Part shown: positions 1 through 6,262 of the stretch, one piece after another
Position numbering within the stretch: position 1 is the first letter of the stretch
Layout: the number at the start of each line of letters is the position of its first letter
DNA from: JAQVYB01 sp964490935
GTDB lineage: Bacteria; Verrucomicrobiota; Kiritimatiellia; RZYC01
Direction: 5' to 3'
DNA: 9,779 nucleotides
Assembly: GCA_964490935.1 (NCBI GenBank)
Contig: CAZBEO010000113.1
Span: forward strand, 1-9,779
Translations under genes and position numbers: made by a program
Notes under the pieces: generated by a model
What the model was told of the DNA's origin: nothing
The model's database searches: none
What the model saw: only the letters and a program-made list of their open reading frames with translations

Positions 1-37
1 GCTTCTTTCAAACCGTCAAAGAACCTCTAAATGGATA

Positions 38-130
38 CAGCCCTTAAGAATTAAGCAAACGAGTGGAAGCGGTTTGTGTTGCGTGCGTTCCCTCGGCCAG
101 TTCGACCAGATAGCGCGCGGGTTTGCTGCG
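38..130 (-). pseudogene. Duplicated 3'-end fragment of the B12-binding radical SAM gene
   Basis: These 93 bases align without gaps to 4752-4844, the last 28 codons plus stop of the radical SAM gene at 4758-6260, with about 9 mismatches by eye. Read on the minus strand, the fragment keeps the frame and the TAA stop (44-46) and encodes a recognisable version of the C-terminus (motifs YxVELAEG and TQTAST). Upstream homology ends abruptly at 130, so there is no start, radical SAM core or B12 domain, and this is a gene relic. The word GGGGGATCAGRATCAG follows the fragment at 132-147 and sits at the matching gene end at 4739-4754, so the breakpoints appear repeat-associated. Whether it arose by transposition, recombination or loss of a former second copy cannot be told from the window. 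Confidence 0.8.
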
Positions 131-131
131 C

Positions 132-147
132 GGGGGATCAGAATCAG
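132..147. repeat. Dispersed word GGGGGATCAGRATCAG, copy 1
   Basis: GGGGGATCAGAATCAG here matches GGGGGATCAGGATCAG at 4739-4754 with one difference, and the C before each copy also matches. A shorter relative, CACGGGGATCAG, lies at 564-575. All three lie at or near repeat or duplication boundaries, so the word may be the end of a mobile or REP-like repeat. No function is claimed. Confidence 0.5.
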
Positions 148-148
148 A

Positions 149-326
149 CCGTAATTCTTCACCTTAACACCCGACATGCCGAAGGCTATGGGTCTGATCG
201 GCGGTTATGTCAAGAGCTCCCAGAATCGAATAAGTGGATGCCCTCCACCTTGTAACAAGTCGTGGAAATGGTCGTCTCTGGAGCGGTTGCTATATCCGAA
301 AAGGACGCTAAAGTGAAGAATTACGG
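149..326. repeat. 18-bp inverted-repeat pair bracketing a MITE-like segment
   Basis: The left arm 149-166 (CCGTAATTCTTCACCTTA) and the right arm 309-326 (TAAAGTGAAGAATTACGG) are reverse complements at 17 of 18 positions, separated by 142 bp. The interior has no convincing coding region. Just inside the left arm's end and just outside the right arm the words CTTAACACCCGAC (163-175) and CTTAACCCCGAC (327-338) form a direct repeat. The layout resembles a miniature inverted-repeat element or the deleted remains of a RAYT-type element, whose ends likewise run from a GGGGTCAG-like word into an A/T-rich inverted repeat (compare the element at 1313-2409). No target-site duplication was recognised. 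The arms are certain; the mobile-element reading is inference. Confidence 0.5.
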
Positions 327-435
327 CTTAACCCCGACGGCTTGGGAGGTATGCTGCTTGCCTTTCATAGCTTCAGCGTAGAATGGTTCCCAGCGTCCAT
401 TTATTTTTCTCCAGCTCATTCCATATTTCCCTTGG

Positions 436-587
436 TCTCCGCGCTCTTCCTGTGCACTTACTCTCCGCGCTCACTCTCCGCGCGGCCCGTGAGGACACGG
501 GCCCTCCCAAAGGCGGGAGAGTCGGTAGCGTGGTGCTCTCCGAGCGCCACGAGCTGTTGGATCCACGGGGATCAGGGGGAGACCCCC
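436..587. repeat. Hairpin-rich extragenic repeat region
   Basis: TCTCCGCGC occurs three times (436-444, 462-470, 475-483). Four short hairpins follow in close succession. 484-491/496-503 is a perfect 8-bp stem GGCCCGTG/CACGGGCC with loop AGGA. 504-508/515-519 pairs CTCCC with GGGAG. 530-537/543-550 pairs GTGGTGCT with AGCGCCAC, one pair being G-T. 575-579/583-587 pairs five G with five C. Open frames across this stretch are low-complexity and resemble no family, so I treat it as noncoding REP-like DNA. The interval 327-435 before it shows nothing I can identify. Confidence 0.55.
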
Positions 588-614
588 GACGGCTAGATCA
601 GGCAAATACACCGC

Positions 615-643
615 TTGACAGGTGTTAACTCGTGCGTTAACTT
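615..643 (+). promoter_or_regulatory. Candidate promoter and operator of the toxin-antitoxin operon
   Basis: A perfect -35 hexamer TTGACA (615-620) is followed after 17 bp by TAACTT (638-643), which keeps only the T, A and final T of a -10 box. Two GTTAAC palindromes (624-629 and 636-641) lie 12 bp apart, one between the boxes and one overlapping the -10. That is where HigA-type antitoxins usually bind to repress their own operon. The expected transcription start is near 649-651, on the second possible start codon of the toxin (ATG at 650), which would give a leaderless message; no Shine-Dalgarno sequence is visible there. The promoter assignment is inference. Confidence 0.35.
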
Positions 644-1003
644 ATGCTCATGGTAAGAGAAGTCATATTCTACGAAACCGGTACAGGGCGAAGCCCGGTT
701 GAGGAGTTTCTGGACACGCTTTCGACTAAACAGGCGTTGAAGACCGCTTGGGTGATCAACCTCGTGGAAGATATGGAAGTCGTGCCAGCGCAGTACTTCC
801 AGAAGATGACCAGTACCGATGATATATGGGAGGTACGAGTCAAGGTGGCGGGAAATATTTTTCGATTTCTTGGTTTCTTTGACGGACGAAAGCTGGTGGT
901 GCTATCGCATGCATTCCAGAAGAAGACACAGAAGACACCTCAACAAGCCATTCGGCTCGCCGAGGAGCGCAAGCAAGATTACTTCAGGAGAAAAAGGAAA
1001 TGA
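644..1003 (+). CDS. RelE/HigB-like toxin, phage Gp49-like family
   Basis: This 119-residue basic protein matches the Gp49-like/HigB branch of the RelE/ParE superfamily, whose characterised members are mRNA endonucleases that usually cleave ribosome-bound messages. Visible family features are the N-terminal strand REVIFYETGTGRSPVEEFLD, the central block WEVRVKVAGNIFRFLGFF (an arginine-rich core strand), and the C-terminal signature LSHAFQKKTQKTP followed by a helix ending A.ERKQDY. Length is normal for the family. The start is ambiguous: ATG at 644, or ATG at 650 giving MVREVIFYE, which fits homologues better. The stop overlaps the antitoxin start by 4 bp (ATGA), indicating translational coupling. 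The toxin-first order is the HigBA arrangement. The exact subfamily and toxicity are inferred. Confidence 0.85.
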   Translation: MLMVREVIFYETGTGRSPVEEFLDTLSTKQALKTAWVINLVEDMEVVPAQYFQKMTSTDDIWEVRVKVAGNIFRFLGFFDGRKLVVLSHAFQKKTQKTPQQAIRLAEERKQDYFRRKRK

Positions 1004-1275
1004 GCGACCTACAGAAATACATAAAGAAGCGTAAAGCGCGTGATCCAGAGTTTGCTAAGAGCTATGATTTGGGGTACGAGCAGTTCAAAATCGGAGTGAT
1101 TCTCAAGCAGGCCAGATTGGAAGCTGGCGTAACGCAAGAAGAGCTTGCGACTCGCCTGCATACGAAGAAAACAGCCATCTCTCGGATCGAGAATCACGCC
1201 GAGGACATTAAACTATCAACCCTTGAGAACTTTGCTGAAGCCATCGGCAAGCGCCTCACGTTGAGAATAGCCTGA
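1000..1275 (+). CDS. XRE-family helix-turn-helix antitoxin (HigA-like)
   Basis: This 91-residue protein carries a Cro/C1-type helix-turn-helix at about residues 34-68 (IGVILKQARLEAGVTQEELA, then KKTAISRIEN), followed by a helix LSTLENFAEAIGKRL and a short terminal strand LTLRIA, as in small HigA-type antitoxins. It should neutralise the preceding toxin by direct binding and repress the shared promoter. The start at 1000 is supported by a good Shine-Dalgarno AGGAG at 986-990, nine bases upstream, inside the toxin gene. A strong site for the antitoxin and none for the toxin fits the need for antitoxin excess. The RAYT element begins about 25-40 bp after its stop. Confidence 0.9.
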   Translation: MSDLQKYIKKRKARDPEFAKSYDLGYEQFKIGVILKQARLEAGVTQEELATRLHTKKTAISRIENHAEDIKLSTLENFAEAIGKRLTLRIA

Positions 1276-1299
1276 GCGAACAAAATACGAATTAGGAAA

Positions 1300-1337
1300 G
1301 AAAAGGGGTCAAGAAAAGGGGTCAGTCCTATAATTTA
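1300..1337. repeat. Left end of the RAYT element
   Basis: Two copies of GAAAAGGGGTCA lie 13 bp apart (1300-1311 and 1313-1324). The second runs into GTCCTATAATTTA (1325-1337), the reverse complement of the right end apart from small differences. The last codons and TAG stop of the transposase are embedded here. Confidence 0.75.
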
Positions 1338-2341
1338 ATGCTTTGGATGCAGCGTCGCACAGCAAAGCCCCAATCGCCTTTTTCTGCCTGCTCGATCCGG
1401 CGCATGCCATCGGAGAAGTTGGTTGCTGTTCCCATTCGCAAGCGCTCTTTGATCCAGACATTCCGTACACAGGTGTTTTTCCGCACCAGCCACGCCAGTG
1501 CATATTTTTCTTCACTGCCCTTGATCTGTTGGCTTAAGTCGCTTTCGGCAATACTCAGGGCCTTCAGCCCGTGAACAATCAGGCGTTCAGCCATTTCCTC
1601 TCCGTGTCGACGAACGGCTTCACCACTGAATGATTCCCGTTTTGCTGACAGAAGCGATTCTGCCAACACCTCCTTCATTTCAACACGGAATCCCTCATCG
1701 CCAAGACACCATCCGCGCCGAATACGATCCCATTCCTGATCAGCCTTCCACGGTTCCCGACTATGCTGCATCTCCAATAACCGTTTATCCATCAGCAAGC
1801 GATAAGTACGACGGCCCTTCGGGGTATCGCCCTGTTGAAAGCCCGCAAGAACACGCTCCACCTCCAGCCAATCCGGTTTTTTCGAGCGATGAACGTAGGC
1901 CGGATAACTGCTCCAAATATAGGATTCCAGCCGGTTCTTATCAAAGTCATATCCCTGGATTCGGGCCGGATTCAAATGGATATAGCTCGCCACGGTAGAG
2001 AAATACGTCTCTTCGTCTTTTACGGGTAACGCTTTATACCATCCCTGAAACAAATGCCCGCATTCCCGGTGCCGTACATTGAAGCGTTTGGTGTAGGTGC
2101 CCTGAAACCATTGCATACCCGCCACCAGATTGGCCTCCGGCGTCTCCAGCAGCATATGATAGTGATTCCCCATCAGCACATACGCATGGATACGCCATCC
2201 GCAGCGGGCACAAACCTCCCCCAACGTTTCTATAAACACGGTACAATCATGGTCGTCACGAAAAACCGCTTCTCGACGATCTCCGCGACACATCACATGA
2301 TATACTGCTCCGGCATATTCCATTCTCGGTTTGCGTGGCAT
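1328..2341 (-). CDS. REP-associated tyrosine transposase (RAYT, Y1_Tnp family)
   Basis: This 337-residue HUH-type single-strand DNA transposase is related to IS200/IS605 TnpA. The N-terminal domain shows the usual RAYT opening (RxxRMEYAGAVYHVMCRGDRR), then the HUH metal-binding pair in VLMGNHYHMLLETP (H60 and H62), FxGTYTKRFN, CGHLFQGWYKA, and VASYIHLNPAR, whose Tyr120 is the probable catalytic nucleophile. Residues about 240-330 form a helical domain similar to the DnaA C-terminal DNA-binding domain (LAWLVRKNTCVRNVWIKERL, then MGTATNFSDGMRRIE), found in the longer RAYT subgroup. The gene is uninterrupted and all motifs are present, so the enzyme may be active. The ATG at 2341 fits homologues, although no Shine-Dalgarno sequence precedes it. 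The gene is flanked by its own terminal repeats. Confidence 0.93.
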   Translation of the reverse strand: MPRKPRMEYAGAVYHVMCRGDRREAVFRDDHDCTVFIETLGEVCARCGWRIHAYVLMGNHYHMLLETPEANLVAGMQWFQGTYTKRFNVRHRECGHLFQGWYKALPVKDEETYFSTVASYIHLNPARIQGYDFDKNRLESYIWSSYPAYVHRSKKPDWLEVERVLAGFQQGDTPKGRRTYRLLMDKRLLEMQHSREPWKADQEWDRIRRGWCLGDEGFRVEMKEVLAESLLSAKRESFSGEAVRRHGEEMAERLIVHGLKALSIAESDLSQQIKGSEEKYALAWLVRKNTCVRNVWIKERLRMGTATNFSDGMRRIEQAEKGDWGFAVRRCIQSIKL

Positions 2342-2385
2342 GAGGGAAGAATGACCCCGGGCACGGGCGTGTTAACATCAATCAT

Positions 2386-2470
2386 TAATTTATAGGACTG
2401 ACACCTTTTGCCCTGACACCTTTTGCCCACCTTTTGCCTTGACCCCTTTTGCCTCTGACACCTTTTGCCC
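2386..2470. repeat. Right end of the RAYT element with a five-copy satellite array
   Basis: The inverted-repeat end (2386-2409, containing TATAGGACTGACACCTTTT) is followed by a run of related words: TGACACCTTTTGCCC at 2399-2413 and 2414-2428, CACCTTTTGCC at 2428-2438, TGACCCCTTTTGCC at 2440-2453, and TGACACCTTTTGCCC at 2456-2470. The units vary in length and fall into two forms, GACACC and GACCCC. The left end has only the GACCCC form in this orientation. An array of this kind suggests repeated one-ended insertion or slippage at the element end. Confidence 0.75.
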
Positions 2471-2568
2471 TCCTCGATTATTGCCGCGGTTTTAGTGTCC
2501 TGGAAGATCTCTTAACTTAGTACCTTCGGGGCGGAGGGTTAATCCGGCCCGGACGGCCAATGGATTCT

Positions 2569-3558
2569 TTAGGGGGTCATTTCGAAAGCACGATAGTACC
2601 GTTTTTGGGGAAGCGGGCCGAAGGCGGTCCATTGCGTGAGGTTGGTGGTCGCCTGAAGAAATTCCGAAGCCACCCTCCAGCGGCCTTCCAGCAGGTCGTC
2701 TTTATATTCAACCCAGTAGGTGTTTCCGGGTGTGCTGGTTAATTCCAATAGCATCTGTTCGCCGCTTACTGCCTGAATAGTCAGCGATGAAAGGCCGTGC
2801 GAGCTGGTGAGCGGATTGACCACCTGGCTCTGATCTAATGTGACGGCGGTCTGTGCATAGAGTCTACCGTTACAGGAGGATCCGGTATTCATGATGACCG
2901 CGGTTTTAGAGAGGATGATTCCTTCTATGTGTGTGGTGGTGTCCATCACGGCACCCGCGCCGCCGCCGACCTGCCAGAAAATATTTTCGGCTTTCGCACC
3001 GCCGCTCAAGAGGACGTTGGCTCCAGGATCGAGGGTTAAATCGCCAGCGATCTGGAAGATCCATACATCCGTGGGGCTGCCTGCGAGCGTCACAGCGGTG
3101 GTTAATAAAAGCGAAGTTCCCCATTTGTGGAGGCCGGGCGGGATCGTCAGTCCGCTGATATTTCCGGCGCCGAGTTCGGTGGATGTCGGCTCGCTCCGTC
3201 CCTCGGCGTCTAGGTAGGCGGTCAGCATGTCCCCGATGGCCGTCGTCATATTCGCAGGTGTCGGATCGGTATAGTCGAAAGCGTAGATTTTACCGGTTAC
3301 CTGTGTCGATTTGGAGAATGTCCCCGAGCCGTCCAGAATGAGAGTAAACCCGGTAATTGCCGTTGATCCGATGGGGCTAACGCCCACATCACCGATTACG
3401 GAACAGCTGGGTATGGCACTGATTCCTTTTTCAGACAGAATCGTGAAATTTCCGGCGCTTCCGAGGTCTACCGGCGCTTCAGGAAATCCGGCGGTGGCGA
3501 TCGCTGCGCATAGTAGCAGGGCCGTTAGTGCGGTCATGATTACATGGTTCGTTCTCAT
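2569..3558 (-). CDS. Secreted DUF3494 (ice-binding-like) protein, copy 1
   Basis: The 329-residue exported protein has a signal peptide at residues 1-24 (hydrophobic MTALTALLLCAA, likely cleavage near ATAG). A DUF3494 domain covers about 30-250, recognisable by LGSAGNFTILSEKGIS, GDVGVSP, GNISGLTIPPGLHKW, PTDVWIFQIAGDL, NIFWQVGG, EGIILSKTAVIM and CNGRLYAQTAVTL. The family folds as a beta-solenoid; characterised members bind ice, but many members occur in organisms with no known cold link. Residues about 258-329 form a short beta domain (YWVEYKDDLLEGRW, then RYYRAFEMTP) like C-terminal modules of exported PVC-group proteins. I chose ATG 3558 over 3576 because GAGGA lies seven bases upstream and the paralogue lacks the earlier ATG. 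The stop is followed by a weak hairpin (about 2541-2566) without a T-run. Confidence 0.88.
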   Translation of the reverse strand: MRTNHVIMTALTALLLCAAIATAGFPEAPVDLGSAGNFTILSEKGISAIPSCSVIGDVGVSPIGSTAITGFTLILDGSGTFSKSTQVTGKIYAFDYTDPTPANMTTAIGDMLTAYLDAEGRSEPTSTELGAGNISGLTIPPGLHKWGTSLLLTTAVTLAGSPTDVWIFQIAGDLTLDPGANVLLSGGAKAENIFWQVGGGAGAVMDTTTHIEGIILSKTAVIMNTGSSCNGRLYAQTAVTLDQSQVVNPLTSSHGLSSLTIQAVSGEQMLLELTSTPGNTYWVEYKDDLLEGRWRVASEFLQATTNLTQWTAFGPLPQKRYYRAFEMTP

Positions 3559-3602
3559 AGTTTTGTCCTCTTTCATGTGCTGAATGGTTTCCGTTGAGTT
3601 CT

Positions 3603-4607
3603 TTAGGGTGTTATTTCAACACCGCGATAGTACCGATTAGATACCACAGGGTCGGGATCGATCCATTGCGTGAGGTTGGCGGTCGCAGCTAGGGGGCCCG
3701 AGCCCTCGAGCCATGCCTCTTCCAGCAAGCTGTCTTTGTATTCTACGCCATAGGTTTGTCCGGCATTGGTCACAAGCTGTAGCAGCGCCTGATCGCCGCC
3801 CAGAATATAGATGGCGATTGTAAGGGGTGTTCCGGCGGGGTTGGTGAGCGGATTGACCACCTGATTATGATCTAATGTAACGGCGGTCTGTGCATACAGT
3901 CTGCCGTTACAGGAGGCTCCGTCCTTCATGATGACGGAGGTTTTAGAGAGGATGATTCCTTCCATGTGTGAGTCGGTGTTCATAAGGGCCCCCGAGCCGC
4001 CGGCGACCTGCCAGAAAATATTTTGGGCCTGCGCGCCGCCGCTCAAGAGGACGGTTGCGCCGGTACCCAGGGTTAAATCGCCGGTGATCTGGAATATCCA
4101 TACATCCGTGGGGCCGCCATCGAGCGTCACATCGGAGGAGGTGTCGATTGAAACCGAAGTTCCCCATTTATGGAGGCCGGGCGGGATCGTCAGTCCACTG
4201 ATATTTCCAGTTCCGATTTCGGTACTTGTCGGAAGGCTGCGCGCTATGGCGTCTGCGTAGGCGGCCTCCATGTCACCAATGACAGTCGTCATATACGCAG
4301 GTGTAGGAGGGGCATAGTCAGGGGCGTAGATTTTCCCGGCGACCTGCGTCGATGTGGAGAACGGACTTGCGGCTGGCAGGATGAGATTAAAGCCGGTAAT
4401 TCCCGTTGAGTTGATGGGGCTCACACCCATATTTCCGGTCACAGCAGATTGTAGTGTAATCGTGGCGCTAATTCCTGATTTGGTTAGGATTACGAAGTTT
4501 CCGGCGGCTCCGAGGTTTACCGGTTTTTCAGGAAATCCAGCGGTGGCGGTCGCTGCGCATAGTAGCAGGGCCGTTAGTGCGGTCATGATTAAATGGTTCG
4601 TTCTCAT
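3603..4607 (-). CDS. Secreted DUF3494 (ice-binding-like) protein, copy 2
   Basis: This 334-residue paralogue of the downstream gene has the same layout: signal peptide (1-24), DUF3494 domain (about 30-255) and the C-terminal beta domain (YGVEYKDSLLEEAW, then RYYRGVEITP). By eye roughly two thirds or more of residues are shared in the DUF3494 part and fewer in the C-terminal domain. It differs by two-residue insertions near residues 50 and 157. The start at 4607 has GAGGA seven bases upstream; the earlier in-frame start would be TTG. As the first gene of the pair it probably carries the promoter; TAGAAT at 4653-4658 (minus strand) could be a -10 box, without a good -35. Only 44 bp separate it from copy 1, so the two are probably co-transcribed. 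Ice binding is possible but not shown by the sequence. Confidence 0.88.
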   Translation of the reverse strand: MRTNHLIMTALTALLLCAATATAGFPEKPVNLGAAGNFVILTKSGISATITLQSAVTGNMGVSPINSTGITGFNLILPAASPFSTSTQVAGKIYAPDYAPPTPAYMTTVIGDMEAAYADAIARSLPTSTEIGTGNISGLTIPPGLHKWGTSVSIDTSSDVTLDGGPTDVWIFQITGDLTLGTGATVLLSGGAQAQNIFWQVAGGSGALMNTDSHMEGIILSKTSVIMKDGASCNGRLYAQTAVTLDHNQVVNPLTNPAGTPLTIAIYILGGDQALLQLVTNAGQTYGVEYKDSLLEEAWLEGSGPLAATANLTQWIDPDPVVSNRYYRGVEITP

Positions 4608-4738
4608 AGTTTTGTCCTCTTTCAATTGCGGAATATTTTCCGATGAGTACGCATTCTATGTGAACCGCCTGTGATTCTGCTATGGGGTGTAACCCTACCG
4701 GCAAGGGAATGGAACGTTAGGAGGTCAGGGGGGACCAC

Positions 4739-4754
4739 GGGGGATCAGGATCAG
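4739..4754. repeat. Dispersed word GGGGGATCAGRATCAG, copy 2
   Basis: GGGGGATCAGGATCAG lies just past the radical SAM stop codon and matches 132-147, which follows the duplicated fragment of the same gene. It stands in a G-rich stretch that also holds GGTCAGGGGGGACC (4723-4736). It marks the gene-end boundary of the 93-bp duplication. Confidence 0.5.
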
Positions 4755-4757
4755 CCC

Positions 4758-6260
4758 TTAAAAATTAAGCGAACGAGTGGACGCGGTTTGTGTTGCGTGC
4801 ATTCCCTCGGCCAGTTCCACCAGATAACGTGGGGGTTTGTTGCGGTGGCCATCGCGCAGAAAATCGGCGAGCAGGGCGCGGGCGGTTTCAGGTGTGCTGC
4901 GGCCGGAGGTGGTCAGATATTCCAGCAAGCCGCGAATCAGGTCGAGCATTGGAATGCCGTGCGTGCGTTGGAAGCGGGTGGAAAGCGCATCAGAAAGTTT
5001 CATGAAGACAGAAAAGAGCGAGTCGGCGCCTTCTGCAATCAGCGCCATCGTCGCCGGAAATTGACCGCGATTGTGAAGTCGTTCCCAGAAATCGGCGAAC
5101 TGTTTCAGGCGGCGGACGTCTTCCGCTGTCAGGGAGGAAGTCTGCAACACTTCGTAGGGCGGGTTTTCGTTATATTGCATGCCCCACGGCTCGCTATGCC
5201 GGTCCATCGGCGCGCCGTGCAGCCGCTTCAGTATGCCCACCTGAATTTCCTGAGCGCCGGTCTTCCATAAGCGGTCGAATCCGCGACCAAACCCCTCGAG
5301 CGTTTCACCGGGAAGGCCCGCAATCAGATCGGCATGAACGACGGCACCGGCCTGAACAAGGTGGCGGAGATTGGTATCGGCGGCATCGACATCGCAACGG
5401 CGTTGAATGCGTTTGGCCACGTCGGGATCATAGGTTTGAATGCCTGCCTCGATATGGAGTGTGCCCGGCGGAAAAGCGCGCATCGTTTCGAGAAAGGCCG
5501 GGCTGATTCGGTCGGGGATCACTTCAAGATGGATGATCATCCCCTCTGGGTTTCTCTTCAGGAAAAACTGCAGGATGGCCAGGGCGTGGTCATCGCGGAT
5601 GTTGAAGCAGCGGTCCAGAAATTTGAAACGCCGCGCACCGCGCGCGATCAGGTCTTCAAACGCGGGGAGGAGTCGGTCCAGCGGAAAGAAACGAACGGCC
5701 CCATCAAGCGACGAAAGGCAGTAGTCGCAGTGGAAGGGACATCCACGCGAGGCTTCCACATAGAGCATGCGGTGCGCGAGATCGGCATCGGTATATTCAT
5801 CATACGGTAAAGCGATGTGCGCCACATCCGGCGGTTCCGCCGCGTGGTGTTTTTCCTCCGGCGGATCGCCGGAAAGAAGTCGACGGCACAACTCCGGGAA
5901 GAGGTCTTCCCCTTCCCCGGTCACCCGGTAATCCGTCAGCTCAATCAGGGCATGCGATGCAGGCAAATACCCCGCTTCGGGTCCGCCGCAAAGGATGCGC
6001 CCGGCGAATCCTTCCGCCCGCAGACGGCGCACGACCTCCTCCATCAGCGTCACGTTCCAGATGTATACGCTGCATCCGAGCAGGTCGGGATTCAGTTCAA
6101 GCACTTGTGCGGCGATGAGGCCCGGCTCCGCGTGCAGATCAAACTCGAGCAGGCGGGTGGTTTCCCGCAGGTCGCCCAAGTTGGCCGCCAGCGATCGAAT
6201 GCCGTGCGCCGTATGGCTAAAGCGGGCATTGACCGCCAGGAGGACGATGCGCGGGGGCAT
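4758..6260 (-). CDS. B12-binding-domain radical SAM protein with DUF4080 C-terminus
   Basis: The 500-residue protein has three parts. Residues 1-130 form a cobalamin-binding Rossmann-like domain (RIVLLAVNARFSH, LLGCSVYIWN, ILCGGPEAG, VTGEGEDLF) that lacks the DxHxxG motif, as in many of these enzymes. Residues about 165-340 form the radical SAM core, with the [4Fe-4S] motif CPFHCDYC (C174, C178, C181) and later blocks HIEAGIQT and HADLIAGLPGET. The rest matches the DUF4080 region. Such enzymes use a 5'-deoxyadenosyl radical, often for methylation or rearrangement; substrates of the DUF4080 group are unknown. I chose ATG 6260, not the frame start at 6323, because MPPRIVLLAVNARFSH is the normal family N-terminus and the longer form would overlap the upstream gene. 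It starts 2 bp after that gene's stop. Confidence 0.92.
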   Translation of the reverse strand: MPPRIVLLAVNARFSHTAHGIRSLAANLGDLRETTRLLEFDLHAEPGLIAAQVLELNPDLLGCSVYIWNVTLMEEVVRRLRAEGFAGRILCGGPEAGYLPASHALIELTDYRVTGEGEDLFPELCRRLLSGDPPEEKHHAAEPPDVAHIALPYDEYTDADLAHRMLYVEASRGCPFHCDYCLSSLDGAVRFFPLDRLLPAFEDLIARGARRFKFLDRCFNIRDDHALAILQFFLKRNPEGMIIHLEVIPDRISPAFLETMRAFPPGTLHIEAGIQTYDPDVAKRIQRRCDVDAADTNLRHLVQAGAVVHADLIAGLPGETLEGFGRGFDRLWKTGAQEIQVGILKRLHGAPMDRHSEPWGMQYNENPPYEVLQTSSLTAEDVRRLKQFADFWERLHNRGQFPATMALIAEGADSLFSVFMKLSDALSTRFQRTHGIPMLDLIRGLLEYLTTSGRSTPETARALLADFLRDGHRNKPPRYLVELAEGMHATQTASTRSLNF

Positions 6261-6262
6261 GG

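Larger units (their letters stand above)
1300..2470 (-). mobile_element. Complete RAYT element with terminal inverted repeats and satellite arrays
   Basis: One RAYT gene lies between imperfect inverted repeats of about 24 bp: 1314-1337 and 2386-2409. The outer parts (AAAAGGKGTCAGTCCTATA) differ at one base; the inner few bases vary. Outside the core, the outer word is repeated: once more on the left (1300-1311) and four more times in variant form on the right (to about 2469). The gene's stop codon (1328-1330) lies inside the left repeat, so coding sequence and element end overlap. RAYT proteins process REP-type single-stranded hairpins, and these arrays are the likely substrate family; that pairing is inference. 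The core reaches to within about 40 bp of the antitoxin stop without breaking the gene. Confidence 0.75.
2565..4645 (-). repeat. Tandem duplication of about 1.04 kb carrying the DUF3494 gene
   Basis: Two consecutive units, about 2565-3598 and 3599-4645, align along their length. Each holds, in minus-strand order, a leader with GAGGACAAAACT before the ATG, a nearly identical signal-peptide region, the gene, and an end containing TTCTTTAGGG around the TAA stop (2565-2574 and 3600-3609). The DNA around the signal peptide is close to identical, while the C-terminal third has diverged most. This fits gene duplication by unequal recombination followed by divergence. Confidence 0.8.

Noticed and set aside
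342..628. Two overlapping open frames of 84 and 81 codons
   Set aside because: They run through the hairpin repeats, have no recognisable family and no Shine-Dalgarno support.
624..641. Integron attC-like core sites before the toxin-antitoxin cassette
   Set aside because: The GTTAAC words do not fit the RYYYAAC/GTTRRRY cores, and no attC-like folded site or integrase is visible.
2541..2566. Rho-independent terminator after DUF3494 copy 1
   Set aside because: AATCC-GGCC and GGCC-GGATT can pair with a bulge, but no T-run follows on the minus strand; too weak to list as a terminator.
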